Assembly (NCBI RefSeq): GCF_033446685.1
Contig: NZ_JAWQLY010000011.1
Coordinates: 62,001 to 126,000, forward strand
Source of the DNA: Modicisalibacter sp033446685
GTDB taxonomy: Bacteria > Pseudomonadota > Gammaproteobacteria > Pseudomonadales > Halomonadaceae
Length of the DNA: 64,000 nucleotides
Direction of reading: 5' to 3'
Shown here: positions 8,175 to 17,020 of the stretch, piece by piece
Layout: the number at the start of each line of letters is the position of its first letter
Numbering within the stretch: the stretch's first letter is position 1
Translations under genes and position numbers: made by a program
Notes under the pieces: model-generated
The model's input: only the letters and a program-made list of their open reading frames with translations
The model's database searches: none
Told to the model about the DNA's origin: nothing

Positions 8175-9115
8175 CAGAGGCCCTCCCTTACCCGGGGATC
8201 GAGCACGGCATTGACCAGATCGGCCAGGGTCGTGGAGATCACGAACAGGGCCGTGGTCACCAGCACCGTACCCATGACGACGGGGTAGTTACGCGTATCG
8301 ACGGCATGCACTATCAGCGCCCCCAGCCCGGGCCGGGCAAAGACCACTTCGGCGAACACCGCCGCCGACAGCAAATGGGCCATTCCGACCCCCAGCACCG
8401 TCACGGTGGGCAGGATCGCCAGCCGCAGGGCATAGCGGACGATGATGCGTCGCTCCGGCAGGCCAAAGGAGCGCGCCATGCGTACATGGCTCTCGCCGAG
8501 CACTTCCAGCATCGATGCCCTGACGATTCGGGAGATATAGCCGACCCAGCCCACCCCCACGGCGAATGCCGGAAGGATCAGGTGCTGGACGCCATCCCAG
8601 AAGCCCCCGTTCCCCGAGCCGATGGCCGGCAGCCAGCCGAGCAACACGGCAAAGATCAGCAGCGCATATACCGCCATGACGAAGGAAGGGATGGCGATCA
8701 TGCTGACCGAGAGCACCCCGATGATCTTGTCGACGAACGAGTTTCGTCGAACCGCCGAATAGCAGCCGAGTGGAATCCCGACCAACGATGCCCAGGTGAT
8801 CGAAGTCAAAATGAGCACGATCGTATACGGCAACTCACCGAAGACGATGTCGCGGACCGGGCGCTGGGTAAAGACATCGGTGCCCATGTTCCCTTGTGCC
8901 GCATCGCCAAAGAAGAGCGCGATCTGCATGGGCAAGGGCTCATCGAGCCCCATCTTTTCATGAATCAGCGCCTTCTGCTCAGGGGTGGCACGCGGCCCTA
9001 GCACCACGGATGCGGGATCCCCCGGCACCGAGTGAATCATGACGAACAGTAGCGTGACGGCGAGGACCACGATGGCAACAGCCAACAGTAGCCGCTTGGT
9101 GAGATAGAGCAGCAT
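8174..9115 (-). CDS. Peptide-type ABC transporter permease (DppB-like)
   Basis: A 313-residue six-helix permease. The N-terminus (MLLYLTKRLLLAVAIVVLAV), the motif HSVPGDPA and the EAA loop (SFGLPERRIIVRYALRLAILPTVTVLG) are characteristic of DppB/OppB. It lies 49 bases downstream of the binding-protein gene. Together with the other four genes it makes a complete dipeptide/oligopeptide/nickel-type importer; sequence alone does not define the cargo. Confidence 0.92.
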   Translation of the reverse strand: MLLYLTKRLLLAVAIVVLAVTLLFVMIHSVPGDPASVVLGPRATPEQKALIHEKMGLDEPLPMQIALFFGDAAQGNMGTDVFTQRPVRDIVFGELPYTIVLILTSITWASLVGIPLGCYSAVRRNSFVDKIIGVLSVSMIAIPSFVMAVYALLIFAVLLGWLPAIGSGNGGFWDGVQHLILPAFAVGVGWVGYISRIVRASMLEVLGESHVRMARSFGLPERRIIVRYALRLAILPTVTVLGVGMAHLLSAAVFAEVVFARPGLGALIVHAVDTRNYPVVMGTVLVTTALFVISTTLADLVNAVLDPRVREGL

Positions 9116-9164
9116 GGATGAAACCTCGAATGCCGTAACGGGGCGTCAACGGGCGCCCCCGGAA

Positions 9165-10751
9165 TCATGCGGGTTCGAAGTACCGGTATAGCGGTCTTCC
9201 GTCGGGGCGGGTCCCCGGCGTCATCACCGATTCCCGGTAGATGAAGGGCGAGGCTTCGTGGGTCAGGAAACGATAGCCTCCCGAGTCCTCCATGATGTCC
9301 TGCATCTCCTGGTACATTTCCGTGCGCTTCTGCTCGTCCTGTACCGTCATGGCTTGGGCATTGAGCTTGTCGAAGCGCTCATTGCAGAAACGCTCCCAGT
9401 TCCAGTTGCCTACCTGCTCGCAGGTAAAGAAGGTGGTGGCATAGAACGGATCGGGCACCATCGAGAAACGCTGCAGGATCAGCTGCATATCCTTCCAGCG
9501 CTCACCTTCGGATTCCATGCCGATGGTCCAGAACGAGCCGGGATCGTGCACGTCGACCTCGAGGGTAATGCCGATCTGACCCAACTGGGCCTGGATCATC
9601 TGGGCCATGGTGGTGAACTTGGACTCGTTGAGGACATCGATTCGCAGCGTCAGTCCTTCGGCGCCCGCCTGCTGAAGGAATTGCCGGGCCTTGTCGAGGT
9701 CCCCTTCGGGCGGCACCAACGCCTTTTCGCGATGGCCGACCAACCCAGGCGCCACCATCCCCGTGGCAACTTCCGCCTGGCCGAAGTAGCCCACCTCGAG
9801 CAGTTGCGGCACGTTTATCGCCCACTGCACCGCACGTCGCACGTTGATGTCCTGAAGCTTGGGATGCTCCATGTTCATGCCGACATAGATGTAATACAGC
9901 GAAGGGCGATCCTCGACGACGGTGTCCGGCGGGGTATCGCTCTTCAGCTCCTTCAGCGAGGAGAGGCTGACGTGGGTGAAATCGATATCGCCGGCCCGAT
10001 AGGCGGTTTCCGCCGTCTTGGGGTCATCGATCGGCAGGATATGGATCTCGTCGAAGCCTGGCTTCGGCCCGCTCCACTGCGGATTACGCTTGAGGATGAC
10101 CGCCTGGTTGGGCCGCCATTCGGCCAATACATAGGGTCCCGAAAAGCACGGCGGCTTCATGCCGAAATCACCACCATCCTTCGTCGCCTCCAGGACCGCT
10201 TGCTTCGAAACGATGTGGCCAACCCCATAGGGCAAGCTCACGTTCCAGATCGGCACGAACGGCTTGCTCAGTACGATGACGCCGGTGTACTTGTCTTCGA
10301 CTTCGACATGATCCAGCGGCCCCCAGTCGTCTTGCATGGGGGAGTTCTGCTCGATCACCCGTTCAAACGAGAACTTGACGTCTTCGGCGGTCATCTCGCC
10401 ATAACCGCCGGTAAACATGATGCCCGGCCGCAGCTTGAAGCGAATATGGGTCGGATCCAGCTGCTCCACCGATTCCGCCGCCTGCAATTCGGTCGCCCAG
10501 TCAGTGCCGGGCTTGTAGTTCAATAGCTTCGAATAGATGCAGTTCATTACATCGACGTTATAAGCATTCTGGTAGAAGCCGGGATCGAGTTTGTTGATGT
10601 CGGCATAGGAGCGGACCCTGAGGACTTTACCTTCGGCCGCCCATATCAATTGGGAAAGCGACGAACCATAGGCCATGACACCCGCCGCAGTTGCGATGCT
10701 TGACTGCAGAAACCGGCGGCGATCGAGCGATAATCCCTTTTTGGACTTCAT
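9165..10751 (-). CDS. Family 5 solute-binding protein of the peptide-type ABC importer, Tat-exported
   Basis: A 528-residue periplasmic binding protein (SBP_bac_5). The N-terminus is a Tat signal: LDRRRFLQSSIATAAGVMAYG, with the twin arginines at about residues 9-11. The mature part shows family landmarks (LRVRSYADINKLDPGFYQN, AEDVKFSFERVIEQ, FSGPYVLAEWRPNQAVILKRN). Tat export suggests that it folds in the cytosol. The start at 10751 is supported by AAGGAT eight bases upstream; a longer in-frame reading has no site and would hide the Tat signal. First gene of the operon. Ligand unknown. Confidence 0.9.
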   Translation of the reverse strand: MKSKKGLSLDRRRFLQSSIATAAGVMAYGSSLSQLIWAAEGKVLRVRSYADINKLDPGFYQNAYNVDVMNCIYSKLLNYKPGTDWATELQAAESVEQLDPTHIRFKLRPGIMFTGGYGEMTAEDVKFSFERVIEQNSPMQDDWGPLDHVEVEDKYTGVIVLSKPFVPIWNVSLPYGVGHIVSKQAVLEATKDGGDFGMKPPCFSGPYVLAEWRPNQAVILKRNPQWSGPKPGFDEIHILPIDDPKTAETAYRAGDIDFTHVSLSSLKELKSDTPPDTVVEDRPSLYYIYVGMNMEHPKLQDINVRRAVQWAINVPQLLEVGYFGQAEVATGMVAPGLVGHREKALVPPEGDLDKARQFLQQAGAEGLTLRIDVLNESKFTTMAQMIQAQLGQIGITLEVDVHDPGSFWTIGMESEGERWKDMQLILQRFSMVPDPFYATTFFTCEQVGNWNWERFCNERFDKLNAQAMTVQDEQKRTEMYQEMQDIMEDSGGYRFLTHEASPFIYRESVMTPGTRPDGRPLYRYFEPA

Positions 10752-10775
10752 GGTCACTATCCTTGTAATTATAAC

Positions 10776-10785
10776 TTGTATACAT
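10776..10785. promoter_or_regulatory. Operator-like palindrome upstream of the peptide-type ABC operon
   Basis: TTGTATACAT contains a perfect TGTATACA palindrome (10777-10784), 25 bases before the start codon. A second, partial copy (TTTTGTATAACC) occurs about 30 bases further upstream. The spacing resembles paired sites for a GntR-type repressor. No regulator gene is adjacent. Confidence 0.3.
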
Positions 10786-10988
10786 AACGCCTCGACTGCA
10801 TGAATTCGTTTTTGTATAACCATGCAGCGAAGCATAACTAACCTGTAGCACTACAGTGTCAACTTGCAACCGCCGATGCCGTGCTCCGGTTTCGTACACC
10901 ATCGCCGTGCGTGATTAACGCGCGGGAAGTAATCCGTTAGGCTACTTGCCGCTGGACATACCTTCACGATGCTGAAAAGGCACAAGAC

Positions 10989-11978
10989 ATGAAAAACACC
11001 TTTCGCACGCTGGCGCTGACGACCGCCCTGCCCTTGCTGTCGATCCTCAGCGCTTCGGTATACGCCGTGCCCGCAGGCAAGACCGACTGCATCGCGCCGG
11101 CGCAGCCCGGCGGCGGCTGGGACTTCACCTGCCGCAGCGTGGCACGCACGCTACAGGAGCTGGATCTGATCCCCGCCGGCATGCAGACGACCAACGTGCC
11201 GGGGGCGAGCGGCGGCGTGGCTTTCAGCCATGTACGCGCCAAGCGCCCGGGTGATGAATCGCTGATCGTTGCCGCCTCGACCGCCACCACGACCCGACTG
11301 GCCCAGCGCCGTTATGCCGAGGGCAACGTCGATGACGTGCGCTGGGCGGCCGCACTGGGTGCCGACTATGGGATCATCGCGGTACCTCAGGACTCGCCCT
11401 ATCAGGACCTAGGTGATCTGCTCGATGCGCTGCGCGAAGATCCCGGCCAGGTCAGTTTCTCAGGCGGCGACGTGGCCGGCGGCTTCGACCATCTCAAGGT
11501 GCTGATGGCGGCACGCCAGGCCGGCGTCGAGCAGCTGCGCGACATCAAGTATCTGGCCTACGATTCCGGCTCGGTGGCGATCACCCAATTGCTGGGCGGT
11601 CATCTCGACGCCTTCACCGGCGACCTCACAGAAGCGTTGAGTTTCGTCGAGAGCGGCGATCTTCGCCTGCTCGCGGTGTTCGCCGAGGAGCGCCTGCCCG
11701 GCAAGCTCGCCGACATTCCCACCGCACGCGAACAGGGCATCGATGTCGTCGCTCCCAACTGGCGCGGCTTCTACCTGCCCGGCGGCGTCTCCGACGAGGC
11801 CTATCAATGGTGGGTCGAGCGTCTCGATAGACTGTACGCCTCCGACGAATGGAAGGAGGTCATGCAACGCAATGGGCTATTGCCCTTTCACAAGAGCGGC
11901 GAGGCCATGGAGCGCTTCGCCCATCAGCAGGTGCAGGATATTCGTGCCATGTCCGACTCGCTCGGCCTGGTCAAGTAA
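10989..11978 (+). CDS. Orphan tripartite tricarboxylate transporter binding protein (TctC/Bug family)
   Basis: A 329-residue periplasmic protein. A Sec signal peptide (MKNTFRTLALTTALPLLSILSASVYA) is followed by the Bug-fold motifs CIAPAQPGGGWDFTCR (ligand loop), NVPGASGGVAFSHV and SFSGGDVAGGFDHLK. Family members bind carboxylates and deliver them to TctA/TctB membrane partners, but neither is present nearby. It may serve a transporter elsewhere or act as a sensor ligand carrier. The start has AAAGG upstream. It is followed after 8 bases by a small membrane protein gene. Confidence 0.85.
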   Translation: MKNTFRTLALTTALPLLSILSASVYAVPAGKTDCIAPAQPGGGWDFTCRSVARTLQELDLIPAGMQTTNVPGASGGVAFSHVRAKRPGDESLIVAASTATTTRLAQRRYAEGNVDDVRWAAALGADYGIIAVPQDSPYQDLGDLLDALREDPGQVSFSGGDVAGGFDHLKVLMAARQAGVEQLRDIKYLAYDSGSVAITQLLGGHLDAFTGDLTEALSFVESGDLRLLAVFAEERLPGKLADIPTAREQGIDVVAPNWRGFYLPGGVSDEAYQWWVERLDRLYASDEWKEVMQRNGLLPFHKSGEAMERFAHQQVQDIRAMSDSLGLVK

Positions 11979-11986
11979 CGCCGACC

Positions 11987-12358
11987 ATGACGCTCTTTCT
12001 ATTGATATTCGTCGTTTCGATGGTCGTCATCGGCGGCACGATCACGATGATGATGCTGTCCCGTACACCCCGCTATCGCACCGAGCCGCAGCATCTGCTG
12101 CGGCTGTTCGACCGCGTGCTCAGTGGCGAAGCCTCGGCGAACGAATGGCATACGGTCGTCGGCTACCCGGTTCGTCACGACGAATATCTCGAAAGCGTAC
12201 GGCGCAGCGCTATGCTGATCATGGACGAACATGGCCGACTCTCGCAGGCAGCGGCCGGCGGTTCGCTGCTGTCGCGTGCCGGGCGCGAGGAACTGACCAT
12301 GCTGCGCGACCATCTCGCCGCCCACATGGCGCTCAAGGCGGGCCAGCGCGAATTCTAG
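11987..12358 (+). CDS. Hypothetical protein with N-terminal membrane helix
   Basis: One hundred twenty-three residues. A single membrane helix (MTLFLLIFVVSMVVIGGTITMMML) is followed by an acidic/basic cytosolic or periplasmic domain (RTEPQHLLRLFDRVLSGEASANEWHTVVGYPVRHDEYLESVR...). It starts eight bases after the TctC-like gene and is probably co-transcribed with it. No family recognised. A GTGGCCGGC/GCCGGCCAC inverted repeat with a 30-base loop lies 12 bases after its stop. Confidence 0.7.
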   Translation: MTLFLLIFVVSMVVIGGTITMMMLSRTPRYRTEPQHLLRLFDRVLSGEASANEWHTVVGYPVRHDEYLESVRRSAMLIMDEHGRLSQAAAGGSLLSRAGREELTMLRDHLAAHMALKAGQREF

Positions 12359-12479
12359 CTGCCAGTCGAAGGTGGCCGGCATCGAGTCGGTAGGTAGACA
12401 GGCATAAAACGCCGGCCACTATCGTCATGTCGCCGGTGACGACATACAATGGCTTGCATTGGCGTCACGAGGTAACGAC

Positions 12480-13289
12480 ATGTCCAGCGCCATCCGTCTC
12501 ACGCCGCTCGACAATACCATCAAGCATCATGCTCACGATTTCCATCAGATCGTGATCGGTCTCGACGGCCATGCCGACTTCGAGATCGAGGGGCTCGGCG
12601 GACGCATCGCCGCACTGTCAGGCTGCATCGTCCCCGCCAACTACCTGCACTATTACGAGGGTATTGGCACCAACCGCCAGCTGATCTTCGACCTGCCCGA
12701 CGATGCGCCGGCATTGACCGGTAGCCATCGCGCGCACGCCCGGCTGTTCGATGCGCCACGCTTCTTCGCGCTCGATGCGCCGCTACGCGTCTACCTGCGC
12801 TTTCTGGTCCGCGAGCTCACCCAGCCACAGCCGGCACCCGGCGACCTGCTCGCCGCGACGTTCCTCGGCTGCCTCAATGCGCGCATGCCGGACGGCGCCT
12901 CTCAGCGCACCCGACGCATCGACCTGCCGGCCATCGACGCCTACATCGGGCAGAATATCCAGCGCCGCCTGACCGTCACCGATCTTGCCCGTCATGCCTG
13001 TCTGAGCGCCGCGCATTTCAGCGAGCTGTTTCGCGAGCAGACCGGGGTAACGCCCTATCAATACTTGTTGCGCCAGCGTCTGGCGGCCGCCCGGCAGTTG
13101 CTCGCCGATTCGCCGCTGCCGCTCAGCGAGATTGCCGCACGGACCGGCTTCGCCAGTCAGAGTGCGCTCTCCCACGCCTTTCGTCGCGTTTACGGCCATC
13201 CCCCCGGACAACTGCGTCGCCGCCCATCGCTGGCGCACGAGGCACTGGGCGGCCTGCCTCGCCGCCTGGCACTTTCACCGAATAGCTGA
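12480..13289 (+). CDS. AraC-family regulator, likely activator of proline use (PruR-like)
   Basis: A 269-residue regulator. A cupin-like sensor half opens with HHAHDFHQIVIGLDGHADFEIEG; a C-terminal double helix-turn-helix includes LTVTDLARHACLSAAHFSELFREQTGVTPYQYLLRQRLAAARQLL and ALSHAFRRVYGHPPGQLR. In Pseudomonas an AraC protein (PruR) next to putA activates putA/putP, and there PutA also lacks a DNA-binding domain. The same arrangement here (regulator 233 bases before putA) supports that role by inference. The start at 12480 has GAGG upstream. The proline effector is assumed, not seen. Confidence 0.75.
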   Translation: MSSAIRLTPLDNTIKHHAHDFHQIVIGLDGHADFEIEGLGGRIAALSGCIVPANYLHYYEGIGTNRQLIFDLPDDAPALTGSHRAHARLFDAPRFFALDAPLRVYLRFLVRELTQPQPAPGDLLAATFLGCLNARMPDGASQRTRRIDLPAIDAYIGQNIQRRLTVTDLARHACLSAAHFSELFREQTGVTPYQYLLRQRLAAARQLLADSPLPLSEIAARTGFASQSALSHAFRRVYGHPPGQLRRRPSLAHEALGGLPRRLALSPNS

Positions 13290-13370
13290 TCTGCTCCGAT
13301 CCGGCGGGACCCGGTTCGACCTCAACCGCTCAATTTCCGGGCTTTTAACAAAAGTCACCGCGAAATTGGC

Positions 13371-13385
13371 AAGACGCGGCGTCTT
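13371..13385. promoter_or_regulatory. Dyad in the putA leader region
   Basis: AAGACGC-G-GCGTCTT is a perfect palindrome with 7-base arms, 138 bases upstream of putA. It may be an operator for the adjacent AraC regulator, although AraC proteins usually bind direct repeats. Confidence 0.25.
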
Positions 13386-13522
13386 CTCCCACCCTAAATT
13401 CAGGACATACTGGGTTTCCTCTCGGGCCCCGCTGTTCACGCCGGGGCTTCGGCGTTCGTGTGCCTTCACGGAAGAGGGCCACATCAGCGTCCGAGTCACA
13501 TCGCCATTAATGGGGTCTTCAC

Positions 13523-16500
13523 ATGCTCAATGCCAAGACCATGCTGGACAGCCAGACCTGGCAACAGGATCTGGATACCTTGCTCACGCGCCTGAGCGAG
13601 CACTATACCGTCGACGAGAACGTCTACATGGCCGAGCTGGTCGCCGTTCTGCAGGCCGACGAGAATGACTTTGTCAGGATCAGCGACAAGACCGCCGAGC
13701 TGGTGCGCGAAGTTCGCGAGATGGATACCGCCGTGGACTCCATCGATGAACTGCTGCAGCAGTACAGCCTCGATACCCACGAAGGGCTGATGCTGATGTG
13801 CCTCGCCGAGGCCATGCTGCGCATTCCCGACAAGGCCACCGCCGATGCGCTGATCGAGGACAAGCTGGGTCCCGCCGACTGGAAGTCCTATGTCGGCCAG
13901 AGCGAATCGTGGTTCGTCAACGCCTCGACCTGGGGCCTGCTGATGACCGGCCGTGTCATCCAGCTCGACAAGCCGCGCGACGGCAAGCCGGCCAACTTCA
14001 TCAACAAGCTGGTCAATCGCATGGGCGAGCCGGTGATCCGCAGCGCCATGTACCAGGCGATGAAGATCATGGGCCGTCAGTTCGTGCTCGGGCGCACCGT
14101 CGACGAGGCTCTGAAGCGCTCGCAGCCGCTGTTCGACAAGGGTTATACCTACTCCTACGACATGCTTGGCGAGGCCGCGCGCACCCGCAAGGATGCCGGG
14201 CGCTACTTCGACGATTATGCCAATGCCATCAAGCGCGTCGGCGAGGTGAGCCGCAAGCTCAGCGACAAGACCCCTGCCCCGTCGATCTCGATCAAGCTTT
14301 CCGCGCTGCATCCGCGCTACGAGTTCGGCCACCGCCAGCAGATCCTGGTCGAGCTGGTCGACAGCGTTAAGCAGCTCGTCGCCATGGCCCGCGAGCGCCA
14401 TGTGGCGATCACCATCGACGCCGAGGAAGTCGACCGCCTGGAGCTTTCGCTGGAAGTCTTCCGCGCCGTCTACGAGAGCGAGGAGTGCCGCGGCTGGGGT
14501 CACTTCGGGCTGGTCGTCCAGGCCTACGCCAAGCGTGCCCTGCCGGTGCTGCATTACATCAACCGCCTCGCCGACCAGCAGGGCGACGAGATCCCGCTGC
14601 GTCTGGTCAAGGGCGCCTACTGGGACACCGAGGTCAAGGAGTCCCAGCAGCTCGGTGTCGACGGCTACCCGGTGTTCACCCGCAAGGCGAATACCGACGT
14701 CGCCTACCTGGTCTGCGTGCACTTCCTGCTTTCGGATAACACGCGCGGGCGGATCTTCCCGCAGTTCGCCACGCACAACGCACATACCATCAGCACCATC
14801 CTCGAACTGGCCAACGCCACCGACCGGCCGTTCGAATTCCAGCGCCTGCATGGCATGGGCGAGGCGCTTTACGACGCCGCCCTCAAGCGCGCGCCCGAGG
14901 GCACCTACTGTCGCATCTACGCGCCGGTCGGGGCCCACAAGGACCTGCTGCCCTACCTGGTACGCCGGTTGCTCGAGAACGGCGCCAACTCGTCGTTTGT
15001 TCATCAGCTGGTCGACCCGCGAGTGCCGGTCGAGTCGCTGTGCGTACACCCGGTCGAGACGCTCGGCCAGTACGAATACTACGCCAATCCCCAGATTCCG
15101 CTGCCGCGCGACATCTACGGTGCTCATCGCAAGAACTCAAAGGGCGTCAACTTGAACATTCGCAGCCAGTATCAGCCGCTCGTCGACGCCATGGCGCAAT
15201 TCATGGATCAGGAGCACCACGTCAAGCCGTTGCTGGGTTTCGAGATCGACGACGCCCCCGAGCAGCGCCAGGAAGTCAGGAATCCCTACGATACGCGTCA
15301 ACTCGTGGGCAGCGTTCAGTGGACGACCCGCGAACAGGCCGAACGGGCCGTGGAAGTCGCCTGGCAGGCCTTCCCGCGGTGGGACGCCACCCCGGTCGAG
15401 GAGCGTGCGCAGATCCTCGAACGCTTCGCCGACCTGATGGAAGAGCATCTCGCCGAACTGATGACGCTGTGCTCGCGCGAGGGCGGCAAACTGCTGACCG
15501 ATGGCGTCGACGAGATCCGCGAAGCGGTGGATTTCTGCCGCTACTACGCCAACCGCGCCCGCGAAATGTTCGCCGAGCCGACCCAACTGCCCGGACCGAC
15601 CGGTGAGTCCAACGAGTTGATGATGAGCGGCAAGGGCGTGTTCGCGACGATCAGCCCATGGAACTTCCCGGTAGCGATCTTCTGCGGTCAGATGGTCGCC
15701 GCCGCGGTGGCTGGCAACAGCGTGCTCGCCAAGCCGGCCGAGCAGACCTCGCTGGTCGCTCACCGGGTCGTCGAGCTGCTCCACGAAGCCGGCATGCCGC
15801 GCGACGTCGTCCAGCTATTGCCTGGCGATGGCCCTACCGTGGGTAGCGTGCTTAGCTCCGATCCTCGGATCACCGGCATCGCCTTCACCGGCGGCACCGA
15901 CACCGCGCAGATCATCAACCGCTCGCTGGCCGCCCGCGAAGGTGCTCCGCTGGCCACGCTGATCGCCGAAACCGGCGGCCTCAACGCAATGATCGTCGAC
16001 TCCACCGCGCTGCCCGAACAAGTCGTCGCCGACGTCATCCGCTCGTCGTTCCAGAGTGCCGGCCAGCGCTGCAGCGCGCTGCGCGTACTCTATCTGCAGG
16101 ACGATGTCGCCGATCGTGTGATCGAGATCCTCACGGGGGCGATGGCCGAGCTCAGCGTCGGCGACCCCCGCGATCTGGGCACCGACGTCGGCCCGGTGAT
16201 CGACGATGAGGCGCGCCAGGGCCTGCTCGCGCATATCGAGCAACTCAAGGACGAAGGCCGGCTGATCGCCGAAACATCGCTCGATCCGGCGCAAACCGCC
16301 CACGGCAACTTCGTCGCCCCCACCGCCTTCGAGATCGATGGCATCGGGGCGCTGGAGCGCGAGCAATTCGGGCCGATCCTGCATATCGTGCGTTACAAGG
16401 CCGAAGAGATCGATCGCGTGATCGAGACCATCAATGCCAAGCAATATGGACTGACCTTCGGCGTGCATAGCCGCAACGAATCGTTTGCCAAGACCATTGC

Positions 16501-16714
16501 GCAGAAAATTCGTGTGGGCAATGTCTATGTAAACCGTAATATCATTGGCGCCGTCGTCGGCGTTCAGCCCTTCGGGGGGCAGGGCCTTTCGGGCACCGGG
16601 CCCAAGGCCGGGGGACCCAACTACCTGTTGCGCTTCGCCACCGAGAAAGCGCTGACCATCAATACCGCCGCCCTGGGCGGCAACGCGTCACTACTCGCGC
16701 TGGGTGATGAGTAG
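13523..16714 (+). CDS. putA: Bifunctional proline dehydrogenase / P5C dehydrogenase
   Basis: A 1063-residue enzyme that oxidises proline to glutamate using FAD then NAD. The proline dehydrogenase barrel lies at about residues 90-510 (APSISIKLSALHPRYE; ITIDAEEVDRLE; LRLVKGAYWDTEVKESQ). The aldehyde dehydrogenase domain lies at about 570-1030, with FATISPWNFPVAIF, LIAETGGLNAMIVD and catalytic Cys850 in SAGQRCSAL. It is the short PutA form: it lacks the N-terminal ribbon-helix-helix present in E. coli PutA (about 1320 residues), so it cannot repress its own gene. It is followed by putP and preceded by an AraC regulator. Confidence 0.97.
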   Translation: MLNAKTMLDSQTWQQDLDTLLTRLSEHYTVDENVYMAELVAVLQADENDFVRISDKTAELVREVREMDTAVDSIDELLQQYSLDTHEGLMLMCLAEAMLRIPDKATADALIEDKLGPADWKSYVGQSESWFVNASTWGLLMTGRVIQLDKPRDGKPANFINKLVNRMGEPVIRSAMYQAMKIMGRQFVLGRTVDEALKRSQPLFDKGYTYSYDMLGEAARTRKDAGRYFDDYANAIKRVGEVSRKLSDKTPAPSISIKLSALHPRYEFGHRQQILVELVDSVKQLVAMARERHVAITIDAEEVDRLELSLEVFRAVYESEECRGWGHFGLVVQAYAKRALPVLHYINRLADQQGDEIPLRLVKGAYWDTEVKESQQLGVDGYPVFTRKANTDVAYLVCVHFLLSDNTRGRIFPQFATHNAHTISTILELANATDRPFEFQRLHGMGEALYDAALKRAPEGTYCRIYAPVGAHKDLLPYLVRRLLENGANSSFVHQLVDPRVPVESLCVHPVETLGQYEYYANPQIPLPRDIYGAHRKNSKGVNLNIRSQYQPLVDAMAQFMDQEHHVKPLLGFEIDDAPEQRQEVRNPYDTRQLVGSVQWTTREQAERAVEVAWQAFPRWDATPVEERAQILERFADLMEEHLAELMTLCSREGGKLLTDGVDEIREAVDFCRYYANRAREMFAEPTQLPGPTGESNELMMSGKGVFATISPWNFPVAIFCGQMVAAAVAGNSVLAKPAEQTSLVAHRVVELLHEAGMPRDVVQLLPGDGPTVGSVLSSDPRITGIAFTGGTDTAQIINRSLAAREGAPLATLIAETGGLNAMIVDSTALPEQVVADVIRSSFQSAGQRCSALRVLYLQDDVADRVIEILTGAMAELSVGDPRDLGTDVGPVIDDEARQGLLAHIEQLKDEGRLIAETSLDPAQTAHGNFVAPTAFEIDGIGALEREQFGPILHIVRYKAEEIDRVIETINAKQYGLTFGVHSRNESFAKTIAQKIRVGNVYVNRNIIGAVVGVQPFGGQGLSGTGPKAGGPNYLLRFATEKALTINTAALGGNASLLALGDE

Positions 16715-16729
16715 CCCGGACTGAGTAGT

Positions 16730-16761
16730 CTGCCAAGCGAGTGCTACCACTCGCTTGGCAG
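16730..16761 (+). terminator. Perfect 14-base-pair hairpin after putA
   Basis: CTGCCAAGCGAGTG / CACTCGCTTGGCAG with a CTAC loop, 15 bases after the putA stop. No T-run follows, so it may be a Rho-assisted terminator or an mRNA 3'-end stabiliser that uncouples putA from putP. Confidence 0.45.
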
Positions 16762-16851
16762 GCTCGTACGAAAAGGCCTTGCCATTCGTCCGAAGAAAAG
16801 CAGGACCTTTCGGCGTGTGACAACAATACAACCGCAGAAGGACGACTCAAC

Positions 16852-16932
16852 ATGGCTGAAGACAATCTGACCTGCGACTTTACGTTCGCGCCCTACCGGG
16901 TGGAGACGCTCGGCATTGGCGCCATCGCCTAG
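16852..16932 (+). CDS. Possible 26-residue leader peptide between putA and putP
   Basis: Reads MAEDNLTCDFTFAPYRVETL and ends GIGAIA. AAGGA stands about 9 bases before the ATG, a good spacing. The stop is 88 bases before the putP start. It is too short for family recognition. It could be a leader peptide controlling putP translation, or chance. Confidence 0.3.
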   Translation: MAEDNLTCDFTFAPYRVETLGIGAIA

Positions 16933-17020
16933 TCACGACGAATAGAAAAGAGTTACAAAAACAATGCGCGCCACTACCGGGTCCTGCACGGTAGCCGCGC
17001 TAATGAACTGGAGAAGTTTC

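Noticed and set aside
10768..10773. TATAAT on the minus strand as -10 box of the peptide-type operon
   Set aside because: It would start transcription within or after the ribosome site, leaving no usable leader.
13496..15127. 543-codon open frame on the minus strand inside putA
   Set aside because: It is the complement of the conserved PutA reading frame; high GC keeps the opposite strand open. No ribosome site or family resemblance.
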